Source of the DNA: Arboricoccus pini
Lineage (GTDB): Bacteria > Pseudomonadota > Alphaproteobacteria > Geminicoccales > Geminicoccaceae
Direction: 5' to 3'
Assembly (NCBI RefSeq): GCF_900187945.1
Contig: NZ_FYEH01000005.1
Location: 124,001 to 188,000, forward strand
Length of the DNA stretch: 64,000 bases
Below, piece after piece: positions 55,737 through 64,000 of the stretch. A program made the position numbers and the translations under genes. Position 1 is the first letter of the stretch. Each line of letters opens with the position of its first letter. Below the pieces are notes generated by a model. That model was given only the letters and a program-made list of their open reading frames with translations. It ran no database searches and had not been told where the DNA came from.

Positions 55737-56362
55737 GCGAGAACGAGCCGCGCTCCCATACGTTCGACCGGGTGGGCGACAGGGAGGAGGCGTTCGAGAC
55801 CCGCATTTTCGGCGGCGCGCGGCCCGCTTCGGGAACGGACGATCTCAGGCAGCGCGCCCGGGGACCCTTTGGCAACAAGGAACCGGCCCCGAGCGCACCG
55901 GATCCGGCATCATCTCGTCAGCCCCTCCCACCGGAGGAGGTTGTCTGGACGCCTTCGATCCACGCGCCACGATCCGAGGTGGCACTCTCGCCCAGGCTCT
56001 TTGCCATCATCGCGGTGCTGGTGATCCTCGTTGTGGGAGGGCTTGCCTATGTCTTCCTGGCCGACAGCGTCACGCCGCCGCCGCCGGCGAGCGTCAATCC
56101 GGCCAGCCCGCCTGCCGCCTCTCCGACCAGCCCGCCCGCGGCGGGCGATCTGCCGGATGACCGTCAAGGAACGCCGGATGCTGCCGAGCTCGAGCGGCTG
56201 CGACAGGATAATCAGCGTCTGCAAAACAAGCTTCAAGGGCTGAACGGTCCGACCACGACACCGCGCGTGACCCAGCCGGCAGGACCGCCGGACACGGCGG
56301 ACGATCCGGCCACGCTCAATCATGACATGCCCGTACCGAGCCCACGCCCGACCAGTCCTTGA
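55733..56362 (+). CDS. Single-pass membrane protein, Pro-rich, unrecognised
   Basis: A 209-residue protein: an acidic, polar N-terminal part (about 1-85), one membrane helix (LFAIIAVLVILVVGGLAYVF, about 88-109), a Pro/Ala-rich linker (TPPPPASVNPASPPAASPTS), a short coiled-coil (AELERLRQDNQRLQNKLQGL) and a Pro-rich tail. Orientation is probably N-in, with the coiled coil in the periplasm. GAGGAG precedes the ATG. Divergent from cysD; the hydroxylase gene follows after 46 bases. No family recognised. Confidence 0.65.
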   Translation: MSENEPRSHTFDRVGDREEAFETRIFGGARPASGTDDLRQRARGPFGNKEPAPSAPDPASSRQPLPPEEVVWTPSIHAPRSEVALSPRLFAIIAVLVILVVGGLAYVFLADSVTPPPPASVNPASPPAASPTSPPAAGDLPDDRQGTPDAAELERLRQDNQRLQNKLQGLNGPTTTPRVTQPAGPPDTADDPATLNHDMPVPSPRPTSP

Positions 56363-56408
56363 GGCAAAGGCGGCCAGGCCATGAGCGTGAAGGCCGCCTA
56401 TCGCGGCC

Positions 56409-57197
56409 ATGGCAAATGAGCTAGATCGACAAGCCCTTGGCTTCGTGCGGCTTGGAGACGCCCCCATGGATTTTGGCGCACCCATCAGGGACCTGGGACC
56501 GGTCGATATCGCACCCTTGCAACAGCTCATCGAGGGCTTGCCGGAGGAGGCCTGGACGCGCAACACGCTGCGCCAGGAGATCCTCTCCAACGATGTGCAT
56601 TCGGTCAGCCAGAATATTCTCTTCAAGACGGAATGGCATTCGAGCGCGCATGGCTCGAAGCTCAGCTATTTCGAGGATCTGGTCTGGATCTGGTGCAAGC
56701 AGAAGGGATTTGATCCCTCGGGCTTCATGCCGATCGCCAAGGAAGAGACCGATATCTGGCCCGTCTACACCTTCCCCGACTGGCTGGCCTACAAGGAGGT
56801 GCTGGAGCCGATCGTCCAGCAGGTGATCCGGCCTTTGCGGACGGAGACCGGCGTTGTGACCCGTCTGGCCCTCGTGCGTCTGCCGGCCGGCGCGCATATT
56901 CCTCCTCATATCGACGGCCAGGTGATGGCGACCAGGGCACACCGCATCCATGTGCCGGTCAGCCTTTCGCCTTCAGTCGAGTACAAGATCGATGGCCGCA
57001 AGATCACGATGGTCCCGGGTCGCGCCTACGACTTCAATAATCGTGTCCGGCATTCGGTGCGCAACAAGGGACGCCGGCCCAGGGTCAATCTCTTCGTCGA
57101 TTACTATCCCAACCCGGGCGTGGCTGTGATCGATCCCCTGGCCGCCGCCATGAAGCCTGTCTATGCCCCGCCCACGCCACTCCAGCGCCTGATCTGA
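56409..57197 (+). CDS. Aspartyl/asparaginyl beta-hydroxylase family dioxygenase
   Basis: A 262-residue protein with the Asp_Arg_Hydrox fold in its second half. The Fe(II)-binding His-x-Asp is in HIPPHIDGQ, the second His in NRVRHSVRNKG, and the 2-oxoglutarate-binding Arg region in RPRVNLFVDYYPN. VTRLALVRLPAGAHIPPHID resembles bacterial members acting on proteins, lipids or small molecules. The N-terminal about 100 residues are not part of the known domain. No signal peptide. The substrate is unknown. A terminator-like hairpin follows at 57241. Confidence 0.82.
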   Translation: MANELDRQALGFVRLGDAPMDFGAPIRDLGPVDIAPLQQLIEGLPEEAWTRNTLRQEILSNDVHSVSQNILFKTEWHSSAHGSKLSYFEDLVWIWCKQKGFDPSGFMPIAKEETDIWPVYTFPDWLAYKEVLEPIVQQVIRPLRTETGVVTRLALVRLPAGAHIPPHIDGQVMATRAHRIHVPVSLSPSVEYKIDGRKITMVPGRAYDFNNRVRHSVRNKGRRPRVNLFVDYYPNPGVAVIDPLAAAMKPVYAPPTPLQRLI

Positions 57198-57240
57198 GGC
57201 GGCCCGAGGATGCGTTGCATTCTCGGGCACGTATCCTCAT

Positions 57241-57267
57241 CCACCCTGGCTCAAGCAGCCGGGGTGG
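57241..57267. terminator. Hairpin between convergent genes
   Basis: CCACCCTGGCT and AGCCGGGGTGG pair around CAAGC with one mismatch, midway between the hydroxylase stop and the convergent DUF883 gene. Probably terminates both; no T-run is seen. Confidence 0.5.
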
Positions 57268-57306
57268 CCCCCGGGAACCGCCACGTGGGCCGCGCCTTTG
57301 GCGAGG

Positions 57307-57549
57307 TCAACGTGGCGTGAAGCGGCCGATGAGCAAGCCGGCCACGAAGGCCACGGCAATGCTGGTGAGCGGCCGGTTCAAGATCTCATGCTGCAGGCTT
57401 GAGGCCCCGCCCTTGACCTGGTGGCTCACGACATCGGCCGCGTCGGCGGCGGCGCCGGAGGCGCGGCCGGTGAAGCTTGAGAAGCCGCGGCGCAGCTCAT
57501 CCAGTCCACGGGTCAGACGCTCGATATCGCTTTCAAGATTGCGAGCCAT
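57307..57549 (-). CDS. Small membrane-anchored DUF883 (YqjD/ElaB-like) protein
   Basis: An 80-residue protein: an amphipathic helical start (LESDIERLTRGLDELRRGFS), a second helix (GAAADAADVVSHQVKGGA) and a C-terminal membrane helix (LTSIAVAFVAGLLIGRFTPR). The short size, helical body and C-terminal GLLIGR anchor fit the YqjD/ElaB family, which attaches to ribosomes in stationary phase in E. coli. The ATG at 57549 has GGAGGAG before it. The frame is open further upstream but without family resemblance. Confidence 0.8.
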   Translation of the reverse strand: MARNLESDIERLTRGLDELRRGFSSFTGRASGAAADAADVVSHQVKGGASSLQHEILNRPLTSIAVAFVAGLLIGRFTPR

Positions 57550-57681
57550 GGGCTCCTCCATCCTTATGCAAGGCGAGCCCCTCTCGGGCTCGCCGCTAAA
57601 GATCGGCTGCCGGGGGCTTTGGTTCCCTGCAAAGTAAGAAATGGCGCCGTGCAGCTTTGGCGTGTGCCGGGCGCAAGCGGC

Positions 57682-57717
57682 GATCGCCCGGATTCCTTTT
57701 GGGAAATCCGGGCGATC
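57682..57717 (-). terminator. Perfect 13-base inverted repeat downstream of katA
   Basis: GATCGCCCGGATT and AATCCGGGCGATC pair around a 10-base loop, about 60 bases after the katA stop on the minus strand. Probably the katA terminator, without a T-run. Confidence 0.6.
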
Positions 57718-57774
57718 ATTCGCGCCTCCTGTCACCGGTCTGCGGGGGAACGGCCGGCGAGAAGCGGCCTCTTG

Positions 57775-59238
57775 CTATTCTGCCGCCTGCGCGAAACCGG
57801 TGAGCCCCAGCCTTGCCGCCACGCCGGCGCCATAGGCAGGGTCGGCCTTGGCGAAATGGGCGATCTGCCGGCGCTTGATCTCCTCGGGAATGCTCGACAT
57901 GTGCTCGGCCAGATTGTCCATGAGCCGGCCCTGCTGCTCGGGCGTCATCAGGCGGAACAGGTTGCCGGGCTGCGTGTAGTCGTCATTGCCTTCCCGGTGG
58001 TTATAGCGGTCAGCATCGCCCGAGATGCGCAAAGGCGGCTCGCGATAGGACTGGTCCTCCTTGGCGCCGCCAAAGGAATTCGGCTCGTAATAGGCATCCT
58101 CGCTGCCGGTCTGGGCCGGGAAGAAGCGCATGGGGCCGTCCTTGTGGTAGTGATGAACGGCGACCTTGGGGGCGTTGACCGGCAGATGCTCGTAATGCGT
58201 GCCAAGGCGATAGCGATGCGCGTCGGCGTAGGAGAAGACGCGCGCCTGCAGCATCTTGTCGGGCGAGAAACCGATGCCCGGCACGATGTTGGAGGGTGAG
58301 AAAGCGACCTGCTCGATCTCGGCGAAATAATTCTCCGGATTGCGGTTCAGCTCGAGCACGCCGATGTCGATGGGCGGGTAATCCGCATGCGGCCACACCT
58401 TGGTGAGGTCGAAGGGATTATAGGGCGTCTTCTCGGCGTCCAGTTCCGGCATGATCTGGACCTGCACGGTCCATTTCGGAAAATCGCCCCGCTTGATCGC
58501 CTCGAAGAGGTCGAGTTGGGTGGATTCGCGATTGTCGCCGATCACCTTGGCGGCCTCGGCATTGGTCCAGTGCTTGTGGCCCTGCTGGGTCTTGAAGTGG
58601 AATTTCACCCAGTAGCGCTCGCCGGCATCGTTCCAGAGCGAGAAAGTGTGCGAGCCATAGCCATTGATGTTGCGCACGCCGACCGGCAGGCCACGATCGG
58701 AAAAGAGCGTGGTTACCTGATGGAGGCTCTCGGGCGAGAGCGACCAGAAATCCCACATGGCGGTGGGCTCGCGCATGTTGGTCTTGGGATGCCGCTTTTG
58801 CGTATGGATGAAATCTGGGAACTTGTAGGGATCGCGGATGAAGAAGACCGGTGTATTGTTGCCGACCAGATCCCAGTTGCCTTCGCTCGTATAGAATTTG
58901 AGCGCGAAGCCGCGCACGTCGCGCTCGGCATCGGCCGCGCCGAGCTCGCCCGCAACCGTCGAGAAGCGCGCGATCATCGGCGTCTCGGTGCCGGGCTGGA
59001 GCACCTTGGCCCGGGTGTATTTGGCAATGTCGCCCGTGATCTTGAGTGTGCCATAGGCGCCCCAACCCTTGGCGTGCACGGTCCGTTCGGGGATCCGCTC
59101 GCGGTTCTGGTGCGCCAGCTTCTCGATCAGCTGATAGTCCTGCAGCAGCACCGGCCCGCGCGGACCGGCGGTGATCGAGTTCTGGTTGTCGGCGACGGGT
59201 GCGCCTGCGGTCGTCGTCAGAATGGGTTTATCGGCCAC
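57775..59238 (-). CDS. katA: Monofunctional heme catalase (small-subunit, KatA)
   Basis: A 487-residue clade 3-type catalase. The distal His is in [12 protein letters not shown], the Asn in [14 protein letters not shown], and the proximal heme-binding Tyr is in [15 protein letters not shown]. The start is a GTG at 59238 with GGGGGAGAAAG just before it; the frame opens further upstream, but that part is Arg-rich, unlike catalases. It decomposes H2O2 in the cytosol. Divergent from oxyR with a palindrome between them, so OxyR regulation is very likely. Confidence 0.96.
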   Translation of the reverse strand: MADKPILTTTAGAPVADNQNSITAGPRGPVLLQDYQLIEKLAHQNRERIPERTVHAKGWGAYGTLKITGDIAKYTRAKVLQPGTETPMIARFSTVAGELGAADAERDVRGFALKFYTSEGNWDLVGNNTPVFFIRDPYKFPDFIHTQKRHPKTNMREPTAMWDFWSLSPESLHQVTTLFSDRGLPVGVRNINGYGSHTFSLWNDAGERYWVKFHFKTQQGHKHWTNAEAAKVIGDNRESTQLDLFEAIKRGDFPKWTVQVQIMPELDAEKTPYNPFDLTKVWPHADYPPIDIGVLELNRNPENYFAEIEQVAFSPSNIVPGIGFSPDKMLQARVFSYADAHRYRLGTHYEHLPVNAPKVAVHHYHKDGPMRFFPAQTGSEDAYYEPNSFGGAKEDQSYREPPLRISGDADRYNHREGNDDYTQPGNLFRLMTPEQQGRLMDNLAEHMSSIPEEIKRRQIAHFAKADPAYGAGVAARLGLTGFAQAAE

Positions 59239-59384
59239 TGTCTTTCTCCCCCTTCGTCGATCGCGCGGGCCGGCCGCCGTGGCGGGCAGGCGATCTGACG
59301 AGGCTGCCACCGGCGATCACGGGCCGGCAGAAACGAGGATCGGCTTTAAAATGGTTCAGTTCCAATCGTATTGTCTTACCTTGG

Positions 59385-59403
59385 CGATAAGATAAACTTA
59401 TCG
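59385..59403. promoter_or_regulatory. Perfect palindrome in the katA-oxyR gap, likely OxyR operator
   Basis: CGATAAG-ATAAA-CTTATCG has 7-base perfect arms and ends 26 bases before the oxyR start. The core ATAAG-N5-CTTAT has the T-N11-A symmetry of LysR-type sites. It probably mediates oxyR autoregulation and katA activation. Confidence 0.75.
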
Positions 59404-59429
59404 AACTTCGCCTTTGGTCGGTTTCTTCC

Positions 59430-60317
59430 ATGCCTACGCTTCGTCAATTGGCTTATCTGGACGCGCTTGCCAGGCATCGCCATTTCGGCCGCGCCGCCGA
59501 TGCCGCCGCCGTCACCCAGCCCGCGCTCTCGATGCAGATCAAGGAACTCGAGGCCGAACTCGGTCTGACACTGGTCGAACGGCGCAATAAGGGTATTGGC
59601 CTGACGGCCGAGGGACGGGTCGTCGCCGCCCGGGCCGCCATCATTCTGCGCGATGTGCAGGACCTGGTGGACAGTGCGCGCGTGCAATCGGGCAAGGTGC
59701 TGACCGGTCCGCTCAGGCTGGGCGTCATTCCCTCGGTGGCCCCTTATCTCCTGCCCCGCCTCCTGCCGGCCTTGCAGCATCATTACCCGGCCTGCGCGCC
59801 GCTCGTGCGCGAGACCCAGACCCAGACCCTTCTGGAGGAATTGCAAAGGGGCGATCTCGACATCGTCATCGCCGCCCTGCCTTTGGGCGGCAGCGGCATC
59901 GAGACCCTCCCCCTCTTCGACGATCCCTTCCTCCTGGCAGCCCCGGTAGCCCGGGCCGACCTGCCGGCCCGGGCGAATGCGCAGATCCTCAATCAGGAAA
60001 CGATCCTCCTCCTGGAAGAAGGCCATTGCCTGCGTGACCAGACCCTCGACGTCTGTGCCGCGGGCGGCGGCGACGCGCGGATCGGCCCTTTCGGCGCCAC
60101 CAATCTGGCGACCCTGGCCTCCATGGTGGCCAATGGCTACGGCGTGACGCTCTTGCCGACCCTGGCGATCAAGGATCAGCCGGCCGATCCGCGCATCCGC
60201 CTCATCCCCTTCAAGGATCCGGCACCCTTTCGCACCATCGCCCTGGCCTGGCGACGACGGACTCCGCGCGAACGGGATTTTCGCGCCCTGGGCGCCCTGC
60301 TGAGCAAGACCGGATGA
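59430..60317 (+). CDS. oxyR: Hydrogen peroxide sensor OxyR (LysR family)
   Basis: A 295-residue LysR-type regulator. The N-terminal winged helix-turn-helix is TLRQLAYLDALARHRHFGRA and AAVTQPALSMQIKELEAELG. The effector domain has the two redox cysteines C200 and C209 in GHCLRDQTLDVC, corresponding to Cys199 and Cys208 of E. coli OxyR, which form a disulfide on H2O2 exposure. Divergent from katA. ATG start. Confidence 0.95.
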   Translation: MPTLRQLAYLDALARHRHFGRAADAAAVTQPALSMQIKELEAELGLTLVERRNKGIGLTAEGRVVAARAAIILRDVQDLVDSARVQSGKVLTGPLRLGVIPSVAPYLLPRLLPALQHHYPACAPLVRETQTQTLLEELQRGDLDIVIAALPLGGSGIETLPLFDDPFLLAAPVARADLPARANAQILNQETILLLEEGHCLRDQTLDVCAAGGGDARIGPFGATNLATLASMVANGYGVTLLPTLAIKDQPADPRIRLIPFKDPAPFRTIALAWRRRTPRERDFRALGALLSKTG

Positions 60318-60325
60318 CCCGCCGG

Positions 60326-60376
60326 GCAGACCACGGCTTGCGCCAGGGCATGGCGCAAGCGCGCGCGTGGGTCTGC
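60326..60376 (+). terminator. Two-tier hairpin after oxyR
   Basis: GCTTGCGCCA (60336-60345) and TGGCGCAAGC (60351-60360) pair perfectly around GGGCA. Outer arms GCAGACCACG and CGTGGGTCTGC lengthen the stem with a short internal bulge. It starts 9 bases after the oxyR stop. Likely the oxyR terminator, no T-run. Confidence 0.65.
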
Positions 60377-60487
60377 ATGCCTGCCACGCGCTTAAAGCAT
60401 GTTGCTTGCCAGACTTATTGGCAGTTCTAACACTGTCGTTTTCCCTGAAAATGAGACCTAATATACATGATTAATTCGCATTCACTT

Positions 60488-60510
60488 CATGAATACGTTT
60501 TGTATTCATG
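60488..60510. promoter_or_regulatory. Palindrome upstream of gcd, candidate operator
   Basis: CATGAATAC-GTTTT-GTATTCATG, perfect 9-base arms, ends 23 bases before the gcd start in an AT-rich stretch. It is well placed for a repressor. Confidence 0.6.
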
Positions 60511-60533
60511 CTTGCGCATAGGGCGAATTCTCT

Positions 60534-62930
60534 ATGGCGCATGGTGAAATTGTCGCAAAATATGCCAAATGGCGTATTTTTCTTCTCGTCATATTTGGAT
60601 TGTTGTTATTGGCGATCGGGCTTTGCCTGACCGTAGGGGGCGCCAAGCTCGCCTTTCTAGGCGGCAGTCCGTATTATGTTGTGATCGGCGTTCTCCTCGT
60701 TATCGCTGGCGCACTTGCAGTGCTCCGCCGATTTTGCGGTCTGCAACTTTATCTTGTTGCCTTCGTGCTGACCTTCCCCTGGGCTCTTTGGGAAGTCGGC
60801 TTCGACGGCTGGGCGCTGATCCCTCGTCTGGTCGGCCCCTTCATTCTTGCCGTCCTGGCGCTCTTGCTGCTGCCCTCGCGTTTTGCCGATGGCAGATCCA
60901 CGCGTCGCGGGCTGGGTGCCGGCCTGACGGCCTTGTTCCTCCTGATCCTCGTCGTCGGCGTGCCGCTCAGCCAATCCTCGCCCCAGCCCTTGCCGCTGCC
61001 GGGCGTCCAGGCGGGTAATGCCTATTTCGACGACCAGACCAAGCCGGCCGCGGCCGACTGGCCGGCATGGGGCGGCGGCGGCGGCCAGCGCTTCTCCGAT
61101 CTTGACCAGATCACGCCTGCCAATGTCGGCAGTCTGCAGCAGGCCTGGGTCTACCATACCGGCGACATCGGCAAGAATTACGGTGTCGAACTGACACCGC
61201 TCAAAATCGATGACACGATCTATGGCTGTACGGCGCTCCACGCGGCCTTCGCCCTCGATGCCTCGACGGGCCAGCAGAAATGGCGCTTCGATCCCAAGAC
61301 GCCGATCGAATATTCGGCACCCAACTCGGCCTGTCGCGGTGTTGCCTATTACCACCAGCCGGACGCGGCGGCCGATGCCGCCTGCGCCAACCGCATCGTC
61401 TGGGGCAGCTTGGATGCCAAGATCTATGCGGTCGATGCCAGGACCGGCGAACTCTGCGCCGGATTCGGTGACAAGGGCCATGTCGACCTGACCGACCACC
61501 TGGGTCCGACCGACCCCACGATGGTCTCCACCACCTCGGCGCCGACCATCGTGCATGGCGTCATCGTCACGAGCCAGCAGATCCGCGACGGTGAACGACG
61601 CCTGGCACCCTCGGGCGTCGTTCGCGGCTGGGACGCGGTCACGGGCAAGCTGCGCTTTGCCTGGGACATGAACCAGCCGGATATCACGACCTTGCCTCCC
61701 GAAGGCAAGACCTACTCGCCTGGCACGCCCGACATGTGGTCGACGGCGGTGGGCGACGAAGGCCTCGGGCTCGTCTATCTCCCCATGGCCAATCCAACGG
61801 GCGACTATCTGAGCTCGGGGCGGAGCGAGGCGGAGCGCACTTATGGCTCGTCGGTCACGGCACTCGATGTCGAGACGGGCAAACCGCGCTGGGTGCACCA
61901 GTTCGTCAAGAACGACGTCTGGGACTATGACACGCCAGCCCAGCCGAGCCTGGTGGAATTTCCCACCCCCTCGGGCAAGGTGCCGGCCCTCGTCCAGACC
62001 ACGAAGATGGGCGACATCTTCGTGCTCGACCGGCGCAATGGCCAGCTCTTGAGCAAGGTCGCGGAGACTCCGGTGCCGCAAGGGGGCGTGGAGCCCGGCG
62101 AGCGCTCGCCGACGCAGACACGCTCACTCTACAACGCGACCCAGCAGCCCGACATCACCGAAACCCGGATGTGGGGCATGTCGCCGATCGACCAGATGCT
62201 CTGCCGCATCCAGTTCCGCGAGGCCAGCTACCAGGGCATGTTCACCCCGCCCACCGCGGACAAACCCTACATCATGTCGCCCGGCAATAATGGCGGGTCG
62301 GACTGGGGCTCCTTGTCGGTCGACGTGCGCCGGGGCGTGATCGTCGCGAACTACAATATCTTTCCGACCTACGCGCAGCTCGTGCCGCGCGCCCAGGACG
62401 ACGCGATGGGCGTCTATTATCTGGGCGATCCGCGCAGCAAGATGCCGCGCCCGGGCTATAACCGCCCGGCGGCGGATCAGCCTTATGGGATCTCGCCTAA
62501 TCAAGGCTGGCTGATGCCGACGGGCATGCTTTGCACCCAGCCACCCTATGGGGGCATTCGAGCCATCGACCTTGCCACCGGCAAGACTCTTTGGGACCAC
62601 CCCTTCGGCACCGCGGAGCGCAACGGACCCTTTGGTATTCCCTCGCTCCTGCCGCTTACCATCGGTACGCCGAATAACGGCGGTGCGGTGACCACGGCCA
62701 GCGGCCTGATCTTCATCGCCACCACCACCGACGACCATCTCCGCGCGATCGACCTATCGACCGGCAAGACCGTCTGGTCGGTGGCTCTGCCGGCGGGCGG
62801 CCAGTCGGCCCCGATGCTCTACGAGCAAGGCGGCAAACAGTATGTCGTGATCATGGCCGGGGGCCATCACAGCATGCTCACCCCCGCAGGCGATGCTCTC
62901 ATCGCCTACGCTCTGCCGGGCAAGAGCTGA
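60534..62930 (+). CDS. gcd: Membrane-bound PQQ-dependent glucose dehydrogenase
   Basis: A 798-residue protein of the glucose/quinate/shikimate dehydrogenase family. Five N-terminal membrane helices (about 1-140, for example FLLVIFGLLLLAIGLCLTVG) anchor a periplasmic eight-bladed PQQ propeller. Propeller landmarks: WPAWGGGGGQRFSDLDQITP at its start, TPLKIDDTIYGCTALHAAFA, WDYDTPAQPSLVEF and the final KQYVVIMAGGHHSMLTPAGD. It oxidises an aldose or a polyol such as glucose to gluconolactone and passes electrons to ubiquinone. No PQQ genes are in the window. Length matches E. coli Gcd (796). Confidence 0.95.
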   Translation: MAHGEIVAKYAKWRIFLLVIFGLLLLAIGLCLTVGGAKLAFLGGSPYYVVIGVLLVIAGALAVLRRFCGLQLYLVAFVLTFPWALWEVGFDGWALIPRLVGPFILAVLALLLLPSRFADGRSTRRGLGAGLTALFLLILVVGVPLSQSSPQPLPLPGVQAGNAYFDDQTKPAAADWPAWGGGGGQRFSDLDQITPANVGSLQQAWVYHTGDIGKNYGVELTPLKIDDTIYGCTALHAAFALDASTGQQKWRFDPKTPIEYSAPNSACRGVAYYHQPDAAADAACANRIVWGSLDAKIYAVDARTGELCAGFGDKGHVDLTDHLGPTDPTMVSTTSAPTIVHGVIVTSQQIRDGERRLAPSGVVRGWDAVTGKLRFAWDMNQPDITTLPPEGKTYSPGTPDMWSTAVGDEGLGLVYLPMANPTGDYLSSGRSEAERTYGSSVTALDVETGKPRWVHQFVKNDVWDYDTPAQPSLVEFPTPSGKVPALVQTTKMGDIFVLDRRNGQLLSKVAETPVPQGGVEPGERSPTQTRSLYNATQQPDITETRMWGMSPIDQMLCRIQFREASYQGMFTPPTADKPYIMSPGNNGGSDWGSLSVDVRRGVIVANYNIFPTYAQLVPRAQDDAMGVYYLGDPRSKMPRPGYNRPAADQPYGISPNQGWLMPTGMLCTQPPYGGIRAIDLATGKTLWDHPFGTAERNGPFGIPSLLPLTIGTPNNGGAVTTASGLIFIATTTDDHLRAIDLSTGKTVWSVALPAGGQSAPMLYEQGGKQYVVIMAGGHHSMLTPAGDALIAYALPGKS

Positions 62931-63012
62931 AAGCAGGCCCCGGATCAAGGAAGGAAGCCTTTCTAAATCCGGGGCCAATGGGACGAGAGGAGACGGCATC
63001 GCCGGAGCGTTC

Positions 63013-63041
63013 TTGTACAAGGACTATGTTCCTAGTATACT
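63013..63041 (+). promoter_or_regulatory. Sigma70-type promoter predicting a leaderless transcript
   Basis: TTGTAC (63013-63018), a 17-base spacer and TATACT (63036-63041) match the -35/-10 consensus well. The ATG at 63049 is 7 bases after the -10 box, where transcription should start, so the mRNA would have no 5' leader. Each hexamer lies in its own palindrome (TTGTACAA and AGTATACT). Confidence 0.65.
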
Positions 63042-63048
63042 TTCGCTC

Positions 63049-63813
63049 ATGGACTGGACCGACCGCCTCTGCCCCAAGCCGCCTTCGCGCCGCTATCCCT
63101 TCTGGGCCAGGCGCGACCGGCGCCGTACCGCACAAGCGCTGGCCGGGGGCCGCAGTGCCGCCGACCTGGCCCGGGTGAACCGGGTCTCCCTCATGGAAGT
63201 CGAGAAGCTGCTCCGGGATGAGGAATTCCAGGAGCTGCTTCGGCATTACAGCACCATGGCGGCACTCCCTTATGAGGAGCGCATCGCCCGACTGGCGCCG
63301 CTGGCGCTGGCCATCCTGGAGATGGGGCTGGAGACGGGCGACATGCGCGTTGCCATGTTCGTCCTCTACGAGCAGAACCGGGGCCGTGATCCGGCTCGGA
63401 GCATGGCCGAACGTGTGGTGGCGAAGGCCGAGGCGGCCGCAGGGGAGAGTCAGCCCCAGCCGGTGTGGCCTCCATCCACGCCGCCCAAGGAGCCGCGCCA
63501 GCCTCCGGGCGACTGGAGTCACTGTGCGGCGATATCCGAGCATGCCGAGGAAGCGGAAGCGCTGGCCGATCTGCGCCGGGTGGCGCGGGACAACAGGGCC
63601 GAATTGAATCGGCTGGCGGACAAGCTGGCGTCGGAAGCCGAGCGGATGGGTACCGGTCTTGGACCGCATGCGCTGCCGGCGCTTCGTCTGGAGCTGACGG
63701 CGTGCGGCGTGGCAAGATACTGGCACGAGCGGCCGGCTGAGAGCATGCGGGCGGCGATCCGGCTGGAGAATGCACGCAAGATCGGTCGTTATGGCACCGG
63801 GCCACCCGCATGA
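63049..63813 (+). CDS. Helix-turn-helix protein of unknown function
   Basis: A 254-residue protein starting MDWTDRLCPKPPSRRYPFWA. Residues about 20-60 (RRDRRRTAQALAGGRSAADL, ARVNRVSLMEVEKLLRDEEF) look like a helix-turn-helix of the type in small terminase subunits and related phage proteins. The rest is helical and Ala/Arg-rich, with a Pro-rich segment near residue 145. It is preceded by no ribosome-binding site but by a strong promoter at leaderless spacing, which decided the start. Function unknown; a DNA-binding role is likely. Confidence 0.6.
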   Translation: MDWTDRLCPKPPSRRYPFWARRDRRRTAQALAGGRSAADLARVNRVSLMEVEKLLRDEEFQELLRHYSTMAALPYEERIARLAPLALAILEMGLETGDMRVAMFVLYEQNRGRDPARSMAERVVAKAEAAAGESQPQPVWPPSTPPKEPRQPPGDWSHCAAISEHAEEAEALADLRRVARDNRAELNRLADKLASEAERMGTGLGPHALPALRLELTACGVARYWHERPAESMRAAIRLENARKIGRYGTGPPA

Positions 63814-63902
63814 GACGGGGCGGATGGCGCGCTTGCGCCGCAGATCGTCGATCGGCCCCGCCAAGCTTGGCGCGCCCTGTCTTTCATCTATTTCTTCCAT
63901 GC

Positions 63903-64000
63903 ATGGTGAAACGTGCGCAGGACTGGATCGAGGTCAGGCCCGAAGGGTTGTATGTGCGAGCTGGCGGATTTTTCGTCGATCCCCTGCGACCCGTGGCCAA
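63903..64000 (+). CDS. Start of a ligase-associated DNA exonuclease (partial)
   Basis: From the ATG at 63903 the frame stays open to the window's end: MVKRAQDWIEVRPEGLYVRA and GGFFVDPLRPVA. The pattern GLYxxxGGFFVDPLRPV resembles the N-terminus of metallo-beta-lactamase-fold exonucleases that accompany an ATP-dependent DNA ligase and helicase. Only 32 residues are visible and the His motif is still to come, so the call is tentative. Confidence 0.55.
   Translation, partial: MVKRAQDWIEVRPEGLYVRAGGFFVDPLRPVA

Overview
The window is GC-rich DNA of an alphaproteobacterium, most like Rhodospirillales/Acetobacterales. The basis is family resemblance: KDO synthesis (kdsB), membrane-bound PQQ glucose dehydrogenase (gcd), the OxyR/KatA pair, liv-type ABC transporters and a plasmid-type RepA. 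I ran no database search, so the taxon is an inference. No rRNA, tRNA, CRISPR array or intact insertion sequence was seen.

Left part (1-9 kb): a replicon backbone. A RepA initiator (2610-3500) is followed by nine iterons (3510-3815), with a tenth in front of the gene. About 4 kb further is a ParA/ribbon-helix-helix partition pair (7715-8755) embedded in ACGTA-core palindromes that look like a centromere. Between these modules sit aroE, guaD, a DUF2726 protein and a NUDIX hydrolase. With kdsB, ribonucleotide reductase and a sulfate assimilation set also present, this points to a chromid or megaplasmid carrying core metabolism, or to a plasmid integrated in a chromosome.

9-26 kb: a transglutaminase-like protein, decayed polysaccharide genes (glycosyltransferase and flippase pseudogenes) beside an intact UDP-galactopyranose mutase, kdsB, a Bcr/CflA-type exporter, an amine catabolic operon (tetR, aminotransferase, a monooxygenase reduced to its two ends, FAD oxidase), then a four-gene liv-type ABC operon with a fused LivH-LivM permease. 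The liv operon is flanked by two pieces of a broken peptide-transporter ATPase.

26-35 kb: a tripartite RND efflux operon led by its own response regulator, divergent from a complete response regulator/histidine kinase pair. 35-40 kb: nrdA-nrdB behind a pair of NrdR-like boxes. NrdB has Phe where class Ia enzymes carry the radical Tyr, and Glu at the first metal ligand, the signature of subclass Ic (Mn/Fe).

40-46 kb: an exopolysaccharide export locus in decay. An ExeA-like ATPase, a beta-barrel and a Wza-like protein are intact; the tyrosine kinase and chain-length genes are wrecked. 46-56 kb: assimilatory sulfate reduction (cysD, cysNC, an MFS transporter, cysH, cysJ, cysI). 56-64 kb: a 2-oxoglutarate hydroxylase, a DUF883 protein, divergent katA/oxyR with a palindromic operator, gcd behind a palindrome, a helix-turn-helix protein with a promoter that predicts a leaderless mRNA, and the start of what looks like a ligase-associated exonuclease.
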